Of a DNA stretch of 64,000 nt, positions 24,149 to 33,132 are shown one piece after another (the first letter of the stretch is position 1; each line of letters opens with the position of its first letter). The translations under genes and the position numbers were made by a program. The DNA lies in contig CAJTGI010000014.1 in assembly GCA_910575435.1 (NCBI GenBank), positions 1 through 64,000 of the forward strand, read 5' to 3'. Source of the DNA: Clostridiaceae bacterium. Its GTDB lineage: Bacteria; Bacillota; Clostridia; Lachnospirales; Lachnospiraceae. The notes beneath the pieces were generated by a model. That model was not told the DNA's origin, did not search any database, and saw only the letters and a program-made list of their open reading frames with translations.

Positions 24149-26113
24149 ATGAAAGTGACATTGAAGGATGGCTCGTGGAAGGAATACGGCGAGCCTATGG
24201 CAGTGATTGACATTGCGAGAGATATCAGCGAGGGGCTTGCTAGGGTTGCCTGTGTGGCGGAAGTGGACGGAGAGGTGGTTGACCTTCGCACGATGGTTGA
24301 CAGGGACTGCAGCTTAAATATCCTTACCTTTGATTCGGAGGCTGGGAAGAGGGCATACCGCCATACCTGCGCACACGTGCTGGCCCAGGCGGTACAGAAT
24401 CTTTATCCGGAGGCCAAGCTTACCATCGGGCCTGCTATTGACAATGGCTACTATTATGATTTTGATATGGAGAGTCTGGACAGGGAGGCTCTCGATGGGA
24501 TTGAGAAGGAGATGAAAGCCATTATTAAGAAGGGGGATTCCCTGGAGCGGTTTACGCTGACCAAAGAGGAAGCCGTTAAATTGATGACGGAGAGGGAGGA
24601 GCCCTATAAGGTGGAGATGATTCAGGAGCATCCAGAGACAGATACGTTCACCTTCTACCAGCAGGGGGATTTCATTGAATTTTGCGCAGGACCTCATCTG
24701 ATGTCCACGAAGCCCATAAAGGCGTTTAAATTAACCTCCTCTTCCGGCGCATACTGGCGCGGGGATGAGAATAATAAGATGCTTACCCGCATCTATGGGA
24801 CGGCCTTTCATAAAAAGGCGGACTTGGAGGAGTATCTAAATTATTTGGAAGAGATTAAGAAGCGGGATCACAACAAGTTGGGGCGGGAGATGGAATTGTT
24901 TACCACGGTGGATGTGATTGGGCAGGGACTGCCTCTGCTGATGCCCAAGGGTGCGAAGATGATTCAGAAGATGCAGCGGTGGATCGAGGATCTGGAGGAC
25001 AATGAGTGGGGCTATGTGCGCACCAAGACACCTCTTATGGCAAAGAGCGACCTGTATAAAATGTCAGGGCATTGGGATCACTACACAGATGGGATGTTTG
25101 TGCTGGGAGAAGAGAAAAAAGACAAGGAAGTCCTGGCGCTCCGGCCTATGACCTGTCCCTTCCAGTATTATGTGTACAAGGCCGCCCAGCATTCCTACAG
25201 GGATCTTCCCCTTCGCTATGGCGAGACTTCTACGCTGTTCCGAAACGAGGATTCCGGGGAGATGCACGGGCTTACCAGAGTGCGCCAGTTCACGATTTCC
25301 GAGGGGCACTTGATCGTGCGCCCTGACCAGATGGTGGAGGAGTTTAAGGGATGCCTGGCTTTGGCTAAGCACTGCCTGCAGACTCTGGGCGTGGAGGAGG
25401 ATGTGACATACCATCTATCCAAATGGGATCCAGATAATCGAGAGAAGTATATCGGAGAGCCGGAGGTCTGGGAGGAGACCCAGCAGCACATGCGGGAAAT
25501 TATGGATGCGCTGGAAATTCCTTACGTGGAGGATGTGGGAGAGGCGGCATTTTATGGCCCCAAGATTGACATCAATGCGAAGAATGTCTACGGGAAGGAA
25601 GATACCATGATTACCATTCAGTGGGATGCCCTGCTGGCGGAACAGTTTGACATGTATTATATTGACCAGAATGGCGACAAGCAGCGTCCCTGCATTATTC
25701 ATAGGACGTCTATGGGATGCTATGAGCGTACTTTGGCATGGCTGATTGAGAAGTACGCAGGGAAGTTCCCTACATGGCTGTGTGCGGAACAGGTGCGGGT
25801 GCTGCCCATTTCTGAAAAATATGCTGAATATGGAAAACAGGTGCTGGATGAATTGAAGAGAAATGGCATTGATGCCGGAATTGATAACCGCTCTGAGAAG
25901 ATTGGGTACAAGATTAGGGAGGCGAGGATTGCGAAAGTGCCATACATGCTGGTAGTGGGCGGCAAGGAGGAGGAAGAGAAGAAGGTCTCTGTCCGCAGCC
26001 GTTTTGCGGGGGATGAAGGACAAAAGGAACTGGCAGACTTTATCAGCGAAATTTGCGAGGAAATCCGCACGAAGAGAATTCGGCCCATAGAAGTAGAAGA
26101 ACAGAAGAAATAG
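24149..26113 (+). CDS. thrS: Threonyl-tRNA synthetase
   Basis: 654 aa with GGAGGAG before the ATG. Order of domains: N-terminal TGS-like domain (residues 1-60); editing domain with HTCAHVLAQAV and the later FCAGPHL zinc/His motif; class II catalytic core with motif 2 (FRNEDSGEMHGLTRVRQFT) and the zinc cysteine in RPMTCPFQYY; motif 3 (PCIIHRTSMGCYER); C-terminal anticodon-binding domain (WLCAEQVRVLPI). It charges tRNA-Thr in the cytoplasm. Regulation by the T-box upstream is direct from the sequence. Confidence 0.97.
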   Translation: MKVTLKDGSWKEYGEPMAVIDIARDISEGLARVACVAEVDGEVVDLRTMVDRDCSLNILTFDSEAGKRAYRHTCAHVLAQAVQNLYPEAKLTIGPAIDNGYYYDFDMESLDREALDGIEKEMKAIIKKGDSLERFTLTKEEAVKLMTEREEPYKVEMIQEHPETDTFTFYQQGDFIEFCAGPHLMSTKPIKAFKLTSSSGAYWRGDENNKMLTRIYGTAFHKKADLEEYLNYLEEIKKRDHNKLGREMELFTTVDVIGQGLPLLMPKGAKMIQKMQRWIEDLEDNEWGYVRTKTPLMAKSDLYKMSGHWDHYTDGMFVLGEEKKDKEVLALRPMTCPFQYYVYKAAQHSYRDLPLRYGETSTLFRNEDSGEMHGLTRVRQFTISEGHLIVRPDQMVEEFKGCLALAKHCLQTLGVEEDVTYHLSKWDPDNREKYIGEPEVWEETQQHMREIMDALEIPYVEDVGEAAFYGPKIDINAKNVYGKEDTMITIQWDALLAEQFDMYYIDQNGDKQRPCIIHRTSMGCYERTLAWLIEKYAGKFPTWLCAEQVRVLPISEKYAEYGKQVLDELKRNGIDAGIDNRSEKIGYKIREARIAKVPYMLVVGGKEEEEKKVSVRSRFAGDEGQKELADFISEICEEIRTKRIRPIEVEEQKK

Positions 26114-26158
26114 CCTTGTTTATTAAGGCTAGCCATAGGAATGATTAGTGAATGCATG

Positions 26159-26187
26159 CTGGAAGGGAGGCATTTCCCTTCTGGCAG
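26159..26187 (+). terminator. Hairpin after thrS
   Basis: GCTGGAAGGG and CCCTTCTGGC pair around a short A/T loop 45 bp after the thrS stop. There is no T-run, so its termination strength is doubtful. Confidence 0.4.
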
Positions 26188-26212
26188 GCCATGAGAGATA
26201 GGAGGCAGTGAT

Positions 26213-26329
26213 ATGGGATTGATTGCAGGAGTGATTGCAGTAGTAGTAGTGGCAGTTGTTTTGGTGGTGGCGGCCACGTCAGCCATCGTGGCGGCGGTGA
26301 AGGACACGTTGAATGATGACAATGCATAG
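26213..26329 (+). CDS. Small single-span membrane peptide
   Basis: 38 aa, beginning MGLIAGVIAVVVVAVVLVVA and ending in the acidic DTLNDDNA. A well-placed GGAGG lies upstream of the ATG. Residues 3-31 form one continuous Val/Ala-rich hydrophobic helix. The strong ribosome site and the clean helix-then-polar-tail make-up favour a real gene. It lies between thrS and aroD, both on the same strand. Function unknown. Confidence 0.5.
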   Translation: MGLIAGVIAVVVVAVVLVVAATSAIVAAVKDTLNDDNA

Positions 26330-26416
26330 AAAGTTTGGGCGGCAAGCCGTCCAGAGATTATATGAGCTTTGAAGCAGGATTTATTGAGTGTCATTGTTAG
26401 AAAATGAGGTTTTGGT

Positions 26417-27226
26417 ATGGTACAGGTAAAAGGAGTTAAGATTGGCAGCGGCATGCCTAAGATATGTGTGCCAATCACTGGGGGCAGCCAGGATGAGATT
26501 TTGACCCAGGCCCAGGATATTCCCAAGGAATACGTGGATTTGGCAGAGTGGCGCAGCGATTTTTACGAGCAGGGAGATGACAGGGACAAGGTGGTGGAGA
26601 CCGCCGGATTATTACAGTGTATTCTGGGGGAACTTCCACTGCTTTTTACCTGTCGCACTGACAAGGAGGGGGGGAGGCAGAGCATCTCTCTTACCGAATA
26701 TGGCAGTCTGCTCCGGGCGGTGGCGGACAGCGGGTACGTGGATTTGGTGGATGTGGAGGTTTTCCGGGGATATGACACCAGGGTTTCTTCCAAGAGGGAA
26801 TGGCGGGTAACGGATGCTTGCAATGAGAAGGTGAGGAATCTGGTGGAATACCTATCAAGTCGGGTAGCGGTGATTGGCTCTTACCATGATTTTGAGAGGA
26901 CGCCTTCCAGGGAAGAAATCTTGCGGAGGCTGTTATTCATGGACCGGATGGGGGTGGATATCCCAAAGATGGCTGTGATGCCTCAGGAGAGGGAAGATGT
27001 GATATGCCTGATGGAGGCCACATCCCTGGCAGACCGCCTTATCGTAGAGAAGCCGATCATTACGATGGCGATGGGAAGACTGGGGGAAGTTACCAGGCTT
27101 TCCGGAGAGAATTTTGGCTCGTCAGTAAGTTTTGGATGTATGGAGCAAAGCAGCGCCCCAGGACAGATTCCCGTGGAACATTTGCGCTATATTTTGAAAG
27201 TGCTTCATGGGGAGAGTGTGCAGTGA
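26417..27226 (+). CDS. aroD: 3-dehydroquinate dehydratase, type I
   Basis: 269 aa. The AroD fold is shown by PKICVPITGGSQDEI at the start, EWRSDFYEQ (substrate carboxylate-binding Glu/Arg), catalytic H157 in GSYHDFERTP and Schiff-base K184 in DIPKMAVMP. It also has the C-terminal GRLGEVTRLSGENFGSSVSFG loop, which contributes Arg and Ser/Gln contacts. It converts 3-dehydroquinate to 3-dehydroshikimate in the shikimate pathway. aroK follows 130 bp downstream, so the two probably serve the same pathway. No strong ribosome site is visible (GAGGTTTTGGT). Confidence 0.95.
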   Translation: MVQVKGVKIGSGMPKICVPITGGSQDEILTQAQDIPKEYVDLAEWRSDFYEQGDDRDKVVETAGLLQCILGELPLLFTCRTDKEGGRQSISLTEYGSLLRAVADSGYVDLVDVEVFRGYDTRVSSKREWRVTDACNEKVRNLVEYLSSRVAVIGSYHDFERTPSREEILRRLLFMDRMGVDIPKMAVMPQEREDVICLMEATSLADRLIVEKPIITMAMGRLGEVTRLSGENFGSSVSFGCMEQSSAPGQIPVEHLRYILKVLHGESVQ

Positions 27227-27260
27227 AAGTTCTAAGCCGGCATTCTTTGCTGATTGTTTG

Positions 27261-27277
27261 TGCCAGCATAGCTGGCA
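27261..27277 (+). terminator. Hairpin between aroD and aroK
   Basis: TGCCAGC-ATA-GCTGGCA is a perfect 7-bp stem in the 132-bp gap. It lacks a T-run and may only attenuate. Confidence 0.4.
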
Positions 27278-27358
27278 TGTTCGAGAGGTCGAAAGAGGGG
27301 GCTGCATCATGGGTGGAAGGTTGAATAAATTTTAAAGCGCTTCAGAATGGAGAAAAAA

Positions 27359-27871
27359 ATGAAATTAGAAGAGCATCTTTTTTTAATCGGTTTTATGGGG
27401 GTAGGGAAAACCAGTGTTTCCAGGCAATTAAGTCAAAGGCTGCAAGTCAGGGAAGTGGATACGGATGCCATGATCGTGCAGCGGGAAGGAAGGAGCATCC
27501 CGGAAATCTTTGAGCAGTCCGGGGAGGCTTATTTCAGGCAGGCCGAGACGGAGATGCTGGATGTGCTGGGCGGACAGGAGCCCTGCATTGTATCCTGTGG
27601 CGGCGGGATGGCCATGAGAGAAGAGAATGTGGAGAAAATGAAGGACATTGGCAGGGTGGTTTTTCTTACTGCCACGCCGGAGACAATATATGAGCGGGTC
27701 AAAGACAGCACCAACCGTCCCCTTCTAAATGGAAATATGAATGTTCCCTATATCAAGGAACTGATGGAGGTCAGGGAGCCGAAGTACCGGGCGGCGGCAG
27801 ATGTGATAATTGCCACGGACGGGCGAAATTCAGGCCAGGTGGCAGATGGGATTATGCAAGTGCTGGAATAG
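27359..27871 (+). CDS. aroK: Shikimate kinase
   Basis: 170 aa. The ATG at 27359 is chosen because GGAG lies six bases upstream; the ATG 12 bases earlier has no ribosome site. P-loop IGFMGVGKTSVSRQL near residues 9-23, shikimate-binding DTDAMIVQREGRSIPEIF, CGGGMAMREENV, and the lid arginine in DSTNRPLL. It phosphorylates shikimate at O3 with ATP. The length is standard. It is downstream of aroD, and the rest of the aro genes are outside the window. Confidence 0.94.
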   Translation: MKLEEHLFLIGFMGVGKTSVSRQLSQRLQVREVDTDAMIVQREGRSIPEIFEQSGEAYFRQAETEMLDVLGGQEPCIVSCGGGMAMREENVEKMKDIGRVVFLTATPETIYERVKDSTNRPLLNGNMNVPYIKELMEVREPKYRAAADVIIATDGRNSGQVADGIMQVLE

Positions 27872-27874
27872 GAC

Positions 27875-27903
27875 TTGAAATGTATGGTAAAATAAGGTAG
27901 ACT
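27875..27903 (+). promoter_or_regulatory. efp promoter
   Basis: TTGAAA (27875-27880), 17-bp spacer, TAGACT (27898-27903). It gives efp its own transcript with a leader of about 90 nt that contains a GTGAATAG hairpin. Confidence 0.5.
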
Positions 27904-27930
27904 AGTAGTATGTTTGTGCGTCGCTATTCG

Positions 27931-27965
27931 CAGCGTCCTTTTTCGTTATGACAGTGAATAGCAAT
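27931..27965 (+). repeat. GTGAATAGCAAT word with inverted partner, copy 6
   Basis: TCGCTATTCGCAG (27931-27943) and CAGTGAATAGCAA (27952-27964) can pair into a hairpin just before the efp ribosome site. It is the best-formed copy of the repeated word. Confidence 0.5.
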
Positions 27966-28001
27966 ATGTTATGTGCAAGTACATGAAGGAGGATAATAAA
28001 T

Positions 28002-28556
28002 ATGGTTTCAGCAGGTGATTTTAGAAATGGTTTGACTATTGAATTTGAGGGCAACGTATATCAGGTGATTGAGTTTCAGCATGTAAAGCCTGGCAAGGGA
28101 GCGGCCTTCGTTAGGACAAAGTTAAAGAATATCAAGAGCGGCGGCGTGGTGGAGAAGACGTTCCGTCCTACGGAGAAGTGCCCCCAGGCCCATATCGAGC
28201 GCCAGGAGATGCAGTATCTCTACAGCGATGACATGTATCATTTCATGAATACGGAGACGTATGACCAGATTGACATGACCGCAGACCAGGTAGGAGATTC
28301 CTTGAAGTTTGTGAAGGAGAACGAAATGGTGAAGATGCTCTCCCACAATGGCGAAGTGTTTGCCATTGAGCCTCCCCTGTTCGTAGAACTTGAGGTTACG
28401 GAGACGGAGCCGGGATTTAAGGGAGATACGGCTCAGGGAGCCAATAAGCCTGCCACCGTTGAGACTGGAACTCAGGTAAATGTGCCTCTCTTTGTGGAGA
28501 CTGGCGATGTGATTCAGATTGATACCCGCACAGGGGAGTATCTGAAGAGGGTATAG
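28002..28556 (+). CDS. efp: Elongation factor P
   Basis: 184 aa with AAGGAGG before the ATG. KOW-like N-terminal domain with the loop [15 protein letters not shown], whose tip K32 aligns with the modified lysine of E. coli EF-P. The central OB domain has [11 protein letters not shown] and [10 protein letters not shown]. The C-terminal OB domain contains [16 protein letters not shown] and ends [12 protein letters not shown]-like ([14 protein letters not shown]). It relieves ribosome stalling at polyproline stretches. No modification enzyme is in the window. Confidence 0.97.
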   Translation: MVSAGDFRNGLTIEFEGNVYQVIEFQHVKPGKGAAFVRTKLKNIKSGGVVEKTFRPTEKCPQAHIERQEMQYLYSDDMYHFMNTETYDQIDMTADQVGDSLKFVKENEMVKMLSHNGEVFAIEPPLFVELEVTETEPGFKGDTAQGANKPATVETGTQVNVPLFVETGDVIQIDTRTGEYLKRV

Positions 28557-28609
28557 AATGTTTCTGCGAGGCTGTTTTTGAGATGCGGCCAGTGGCAGAA
28601 TGAGCAATG

Positions 28610-28621
28610 GTGAATAGCGAT
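28610..28621 (+). repeat. GTGAATAGCGAT intergenic word, copy 7
   Basis: Lies in the 76-bp gap between the convergent efp and AraC-type genes. Confidence 0.4.
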
Positions 28622-28632
28622 GTGATGTACCT

Positions 28633-29394
28633 TCACCTATTCTGGGAGCGGAATTTGGCGGGGGTGATGCCGTATTTTTCCCGAAAGAGCCGAACGAAGT
28701 GGCTTTGGGAGGAAAAGCACAGCGTGTTTGCAATGCTGGCACAGGTGTAGTCTGAGTCCAGCAAAATATTTTTTGCAGTTTCTAACCGGGTATTCTGGAC
28801 AAATTCATGGACAGAGTATCCGGTTTCTTTTTTGAACAGGGTGGAGAGATAGCTGGGATGCAACTGTAGTTTTTTGCTTAACACCTGGAGGGTGAGGGTG
28901 GTGTGAAGGTTATCGTAGATATACTGGATGCATTTGCTGATATGGATGGAAATCACTTTCTGGGTGCGGATTTCCATCATTTTTTTTGTGAATTCCCATA
29001 CCATCTCATCATTGAGCTTTCGCAGGGCATAGAGGTCGCTCAGCTCGTCGGCCTGGCGGATAAACATGTCGCTGAGAGTGTAGGCGATTTCTTGGGAGAG
29101 TCCGCCTTCGATGCAATTTCTGGTAATGATGGCGGTGTTCACGATCAGATGATATCGCTCGTTTCGGATGGGATTTTTGGAAAGTATTCCCTTTCCGGCA
29201 CAGTCGTAGTCTTTCAGCTGCTGTTCGCATGCATTGGCATCTAGAGGATAGTCTTCCTTTAGTTTTTTGATGAAAGCCAGATCCCCGTTTTTTACGGCAG
29301 TGTAGAAGGACAATTCATTGGAGTAGGGCTGGTGCTGAAAACTTTTTTCTCTCTGCAGATAGAGTTGATAGTCCAGGGAGTTTCTTTTTTTCAT
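28633..29394 (-). CDS. AraC-family transcriptional regulator
   Basis: 253 aa with AGGAGG before the ATG on the minus strand. The last 100 residues are a double helix-turn-helix AraC/XylS domain: LTLQVLSKKLQLHPSYLSTLFKKETG and CASIANTLCFSSQSHFVRLFREKYG followed by TPAKFRSQ. The N-terminal 150 residues are helical and lack a cupin; they contain the ERYHLIVNTAIITRNCIEGG pattern seen in YesN-type regulators of Firmicutes carbohydrate genes. It diverges from the GH5 endoglucanase gene, with two interleaved palindromes between them, so it probably controls that gene. Confidence 0.9.
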   Translation of the reverse strand: MKKRNSLDYQLYLQREKSFQHQPYSNELSFYTAVKNGDLAFIKKLKEDYPLDANACEQQLKDYDCAGKGILSKNPIRNERYHLIVNTAIITRNCIEGGLSQEIAYTLSDMFIRQADELSDLYALRKLNDEMVWEFTKKMMEIRTQKVISIHISKCIQYIYDNLHTTLTLQVLSKKLQLHPSYLSTLFKKETGYSVHEFVQNTRLETAKNILLDSDYTCASIANTLCFSSQSHFVRLFREKYGITPAKFRSQNR

Positions 29395-29432
29395 GGCGGT
29401 TTCCTCCTATCTTTGGTGCGTTTTTTTACTAT

Positions 29433-29474
29433 TATCTTGTATTTATATCAAAAACACAAGATATTTGATATAAA
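29433..29474. promoter_or_regulatory. Interleaved palindromes between AraC regulator and endoglucanase
   Basis: TATCTTGT (29433-29440) pairs with ACAAGATA (29456-29463), and TTTATATCAAA (29442-29452) pairs with TTTGATATAAA (29464-29474). The order A-B-A'-B' within 42 bp in a divergent promoter region is a strong candidate regulator-binding site for the AraC-type protein. Confidence 0.5.
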
Positions 29475-29634
29475 ATTAGTAGTTTTATTTTTATAATATG
29501 ATTGGATTTGCAAAATTGCAAGGAAATGGAGCAATCTGTAGCACGTCAGCCAGGGATAACATGTCTTTCGATCCTGGTAAAAATAAGTTTGTGGAAACAC
29601 AGGGAAAGAAAAAACTTGAAGAATGGAGGTTGCT

Positions 29635-32436
29635 ATGAGAAAGGGAAAGAGAATAGGAAAGGGGTTATTGTCATTGCTTCTGGCGGGAGCATTATGCTGT
29701 CAGCCACTGTCAATGCCCAAGGTTGCCCCATTAGCGGGGAAAGTTCAGGCCGCAGAGGCTGTGGGACAGACCCGGAAGCAGGACTTTCGCATCCTGTCAG
29801 GTGATGAGATGATGAAGGATATGGGAGCGGGATGGAATCTGGGGAATACCATGGATGGCCATACGGGCTTTTCACCGGGGGAAACTATTTGGCAGCATGT
29901 GGTTACCACCAAGAAATTGATTAAGTCGGTACACGATATGGGATTTCACACGGTACGCATTCCTGTCACCTGGGGGACCATGATTGACGATGCCCATGAT
30001 TATGCCATCAATGAGAAATGGATTGGCAGGGTGCAGGACATTGTGGACTACTGCGTGAGCCTGGACATGTATGCCATTATCAATATTCATCATGATGGGG
30101 CGGAGCAGACGGGCTGGCTTCGCATTGCCAGCAGCGACCAGGAGGGATTAAAGAAAAAGTTTGCCGGAGTCTGGAAAAATATTGCCAATGTGTTTAAGGA
30201 CTATGACGAGCATTTGATTTTTGAGTCTATGAATGAGGTAAAAGGCGAATCAATGACCGTGGTGGAGGAGAATCAGGTCATCATGGCGCTGAATCAGATA
30301 TTCGTGGATACCGTGCGGGGGACGGGCTCAAACAATGAGAAGCGGTGGCTGATGGTTCCGGGAAAATACAATTATATTGATTCCATCTGCAATGAGAAGA
30401 ATCAGTTTTCTCTGCCAAAGGATACGGCAGAAAACCGTTTAATGGTTTCTGTGCATATATATACTCCCAATAACTTCTGCATGGGAGAATATAATAATAA
30501 CAAAGTGTATTCCGTAGAAAAATTGGATGCCAACGACCGGGAAGTGAAGCCGCTGTACGATACGTATTCATCCAAGGGCATTCCCGTGGTGGTGGGGGAG
30601 TATGGCTGCATCAATAAAAACAATCCCACGGAGCGGGCGTTTTATCTGGAGGGGATGAACCGCATATTTAAAAAGTATCAATGCGTGGGGGTATATTGGG
30701 ATCAGGGATGGTATGATAGAACCCAGGATCCGGATTACAGTTTTGCTATTATAGATCGAGAGAGCGGGAAACCAGTGGAGAAGGAAGTGACGGACGGCCT
30801 GTTGCGGGGCTATGGGATAGCGAATGGGGAGACGGATTACGCCACGTTGCAGAAATCCCCGGAAATCAAGGCAATCACGTCACTCGCAGCCTCCGAAGGT
30901 TCGGTAGAAATAGGCTCAGGAGAGTGGAAGACGCTGGGCGTTTCCTTTGTTCCGGCAGATAGCAATGACGTGATTCTGTGGAAGTCGGCGGATGAGACCA
31001 TTGCCACGGTCAGCGAGGGCAATATACATGGGAAACGGCCAGGCAATACGAAAATCACGGTGTTTACCCAGAATGGAACGGCTTCCCAGGACATAGAGGT
31101 GACGGTAAAGCCGGCGGCGTCTGGCAAGCCCTGCACGGACATCGGGGTGGCGGAGGAGACGCTTTCCATGTCCGCGGGGGAGAGCGAGATGCTGGCGCTG
31201 ACGCTTGCGCCGGCAGATACGGAGGATGCAATGTATTTTTCTTCCAGCAATGAGGAAGTGGCTACGGTATCCCCTCTCGGAAAAGTGGTGGCGGTGGGAA
31301 ATGGCGAGGCAAAAATTACTGTCACAGCCAGTAGCGGCGTTTCCAGAGAGGTGACGGTGCGGGTGACGGGAGGAATGGCCGTGCCGGAGATTCGTCTGGC
31401 GGTAAATGTGTATTACAATGATAATGACAAGAAGTATTATGCAAACGAGGTGAGCAGCCAGGTGGCTACGGTGAAGATGAATGGGCAATATACGCTGGAT
31501 TTCGACTGTGACCGGGACCTGTCCCAGAAGGCGAAGGATGCGGGGGTGTCGGAACTGGCGAACCTGACGGCCATCTATATCAAGGATTATGACGTGACCC
31601 AGGGCAATGCTAGCAGGTCGCCTTTGCAGAAATGCAATATCCGCTATGATTCCGTGAAGGTGAATGGCGTGTCTTTGAAGGTGACGAAGACAGAGAAAAA
31701 GTCAGCCCTGAAGGATTCTGGGATATTTGATACCAATGACCCGGTAAATAGCTGGGATGGTTCTGCGATTGAGGGCGTGAAGAGTTCCAGTGGCGTGGCT
31801 AACTTTACGGATGTGAAGAATCCCAAAAAGATATCCATCACCTTTACTCTGTCAGACATGCTCTTTGAGGGGCAGACCCAGTCGCCGGGCATGCTGCCGG
31901 GAGGAAATACTAGCACGAATCCCGGAGACGGCACTGGGGATAAGAAACCGGGGGATGAGAATCCAGATAACAAGAAGGATGAGCCCGGCCAGGGGAAGAA
32001 GGGAACTTCCTTCCAGGTCAAGGCAATCAAGTATCAGATTAGGAAAGTGGCAGGCAAGAAGCCGGGAGAGGTTTCCTGCGTGACATTGGCATCCAAGAAG
32101 GCATCATCTGCATCTGTGCCTGCTTCCGTAAGCTTTAAGGGAAAGAAATACAATGTCACGGCCATTGGTAATCAGGCTTTTGCCGGGGCAACCAAGTTGA
32201 GGAAGGCGACCATTGGCGCAAATGTGGAGAAAATTGGAAGAAAGGCTTTTTATGGTAGCAAGAAATTAAAGCAGATTACGATAAAGACGAAGAAGCTGAC
32301 AAGCAAGAAAGTGGGCGCCAAGGCATTTTCCGGGATTGGAAAAAAAGTCGTAATCAAGGTGCCAAAGCCAAGGAAGAAGGCTTATAAAAAGATTTTGGCA
32401 AAGAAAGGCATGCCAAAGAAAGCCAAGGTAAAATAA
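29635..32436 (+). CDS. Secreted GH5 endoglucanase with Ig-like domains and LRR cassette
   Basis: 933 aa. The ATG at 29635 follows GGAGG by five bases. A signal peptide (residues 1 to about 40, ending VQAA-EA) is followed by a GH5 catalytic domain (about 50-395). It has AGWNLGNTMDG, VRIPVTWG, acid/base E201 in ESMNEVKG and nucleophile E322 in VVVGEYGC. Two BIG_2-like Ig domains (about 410-495 and 500-580) come next, then an unassigned 155-aa module (about 584-745). A Pro/Gly/Asp linker leads to the Lys-rich LRR module (about 793-933), shared with the secreted nucleotidase. Likely substrates are cellulose or mixed beta-glucans. Probably regulated by the divergent AraC-type gene. Confidence 0.92.
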   Translation: MRKGKRIGKGLLSLLLAGALCCQPLSMPKVAPLAGKVQAAEAVGQTRKQDFRILSGDEMMKDMGAGWNLGNTMDGHTGFSPGETIWQHVVTTKKLIKSVHDMGFHTVRIPVTWGTMIDDAHDYAINEKWIGRVQDIVDYCVSLDMYAIINIHHDGAEQTGWLRIASSDQEGLKKKFAGVWKNIANVFKDYDEHLIFESMNEVKGESMTVVEENQVIMALNQIFVDTVRGTGSNNEKRWLMVPGKYNYIDSICNEKNQFSLPKDTAENRLMVSVHIYTPNNFCMGEYNNNKVYSVEKLDANDREVKPLYDTYSSKGIPVVVGEYGCINKNNPTERAFYLEGMNRIFKKYQCVGVYWDQGWYDRTQDPDYSFAIIDRESGKPVEKEVTDGLLRGYGIANGETDYATLQKSPEIKAITSLAASEGSVEIGSGEWKTLGVSFVPADSNDVILWKSADETIATVSEGNIHGKRPGNTKITVFTQNGTASQDIEVTVKPAASGKPCTDIGVAEETLSMSAGESEMLALTLAPADTEDAMYFSSSNEEVATVSPLGKVVAVGNGEAKITVTASSGVSREVTVRVTGGMAVPEIRLAVNVYYNDNDKKYYANEVSSQVATVKMNGQYTLDFDCDRDLSQKAKDAGVSELANLTAIYIKDYDVTQGNASRSPLQKCNIRYDSVKVNGVSLKVTKTEKKSALKDSGIFDTNDPVNSWDGSAIEGVKSSSGVANFTDVKNPKKISITFTLSDMLFEGQTQSPGMLPGGNTSTNPGDGTGDKKPGDENPDNKKDEPGQGKKGTSFQVKAIKYQIRKVAGKKPGEVSCVTLASKKASSASVPASVSFKGKKYNVTAIGNQAFAGATKLRKATIGANVEKIGRKAFYGSKKLKQITIKTKKLTSKKVGAKAFSGIGKKVVIKVPKPRKKAYKKILAKKGMPKKAKVK

Positions 32437-32544
32437 ACATATAATTAGATTAACTAGGTATTTATTATAAAATATAATAGAATTATAAAAAGTTTTTATG
32501 TCATATTATCAATTGTCAGATAATTTACTGGTCAATAGGAAATT

Positions 32545-32576
32545 CAAACACCCCGCATTGTTATGCGGGGTGTTTG
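32545..32576 (+). terminator. Terminator after the endoglucanase
   Basis: A perfect 14-bp stem CAAACACCCCGCAT / ATGCGGGGTGTTTG with loop TGTT, 109 bp after the stop. The T-run is weak, but the stem is very stable. Confidence 0.75.
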
Positions 32577-32656
32577 TGCATGCCTGCATAGCATGATTGT
32601 GATATTTCCCTACAAGATTTCCTGCTTTGAATGAGAGAATGTTGGAGTCAAAACTC

Positions 32657-32686
32657 TTGACATGTTCTATAGTTTTAATATATACT
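32657..32686 (+). promoter_or_regulatory. Promoter of the carrier-protein operon
   Basis: TTGACA (32657-32662), 18-bp spacer, TATACT (32681-32686). The leader to the first start is about 170 nt, and GGATGCG (32730-32736) can pair with CGCATCC (32786-32792) in it. Apart from the terminator and this promoter, the 425-bp gap 32437-32861 shows no gene. Confidence 0.6.
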
Positions 32687-32861
32687 ATCTTTAAGTTATA
32701 TATAAATTAGTACGGAATGAGTTGAGAGTGGATGCGTTTTTGCCAATTTTGACTTTTAGGTGAATGATGAGAAGTGATGACGTAGCGCATCCCTTGCGGT
32801 AGTTGATTTGCACTGGTGTTGTACATTTTGAGAATGGTTGTATGAGGGATTGATTTGCTAT

Positions 32862-33113
32862 ATGATGGATAAAGATATTTTAATTAATTTAATTTTAGAG
32901 TTGGCTCCCCAAAATGGGGCAAAAGAAGTAAATGATGGTACAAATATTATTGTGGACTTGCAATACGATTCCTTGGCAATGGTAGAACTTTTAAATGCGA
33001 TAGAAGAAAAATTTGGCGTTGACTTTACGGAATTGCCAGACTTTCTTGAAAGATTTGAATGTGTCGGCGATATTTGGGATGGAATAGAAACATTATTAAA
33101 TGTTGCCCAATGA
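32862..33113 (+). CDS. Acyl/peptidyl carrier protein
   Basis: 83 aa from the first of two adjacent ATGs, with GAGGGA 12 bases upstream; an upstream TTG at 32838 is an alternative. It has the ACP four-helix pattern and the attachment motif LQYDSLAMVELLNAIEEKFG, in which the serine of DSL takes the 4'-phosphopantetheine arm. The protein is acidic, as ACPs are. It is not the fatty-acid ACP, since no fab genes are near. It heads an operon with an adenylate-forming ligase and a BtrH-like protein, so it probably carries an activated acid for transfer. Confidence 0.85.
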   Translation: MMDKDILINLILELAPQNGAKEVNDGTNIIVDLQYDSLAMVELLNAIEEKFGVDFTELPDFLERFECVGDIWDGIETLLNVAQ

Positions 33114-33132
33114 TTATAGCGGGGATAATGAG

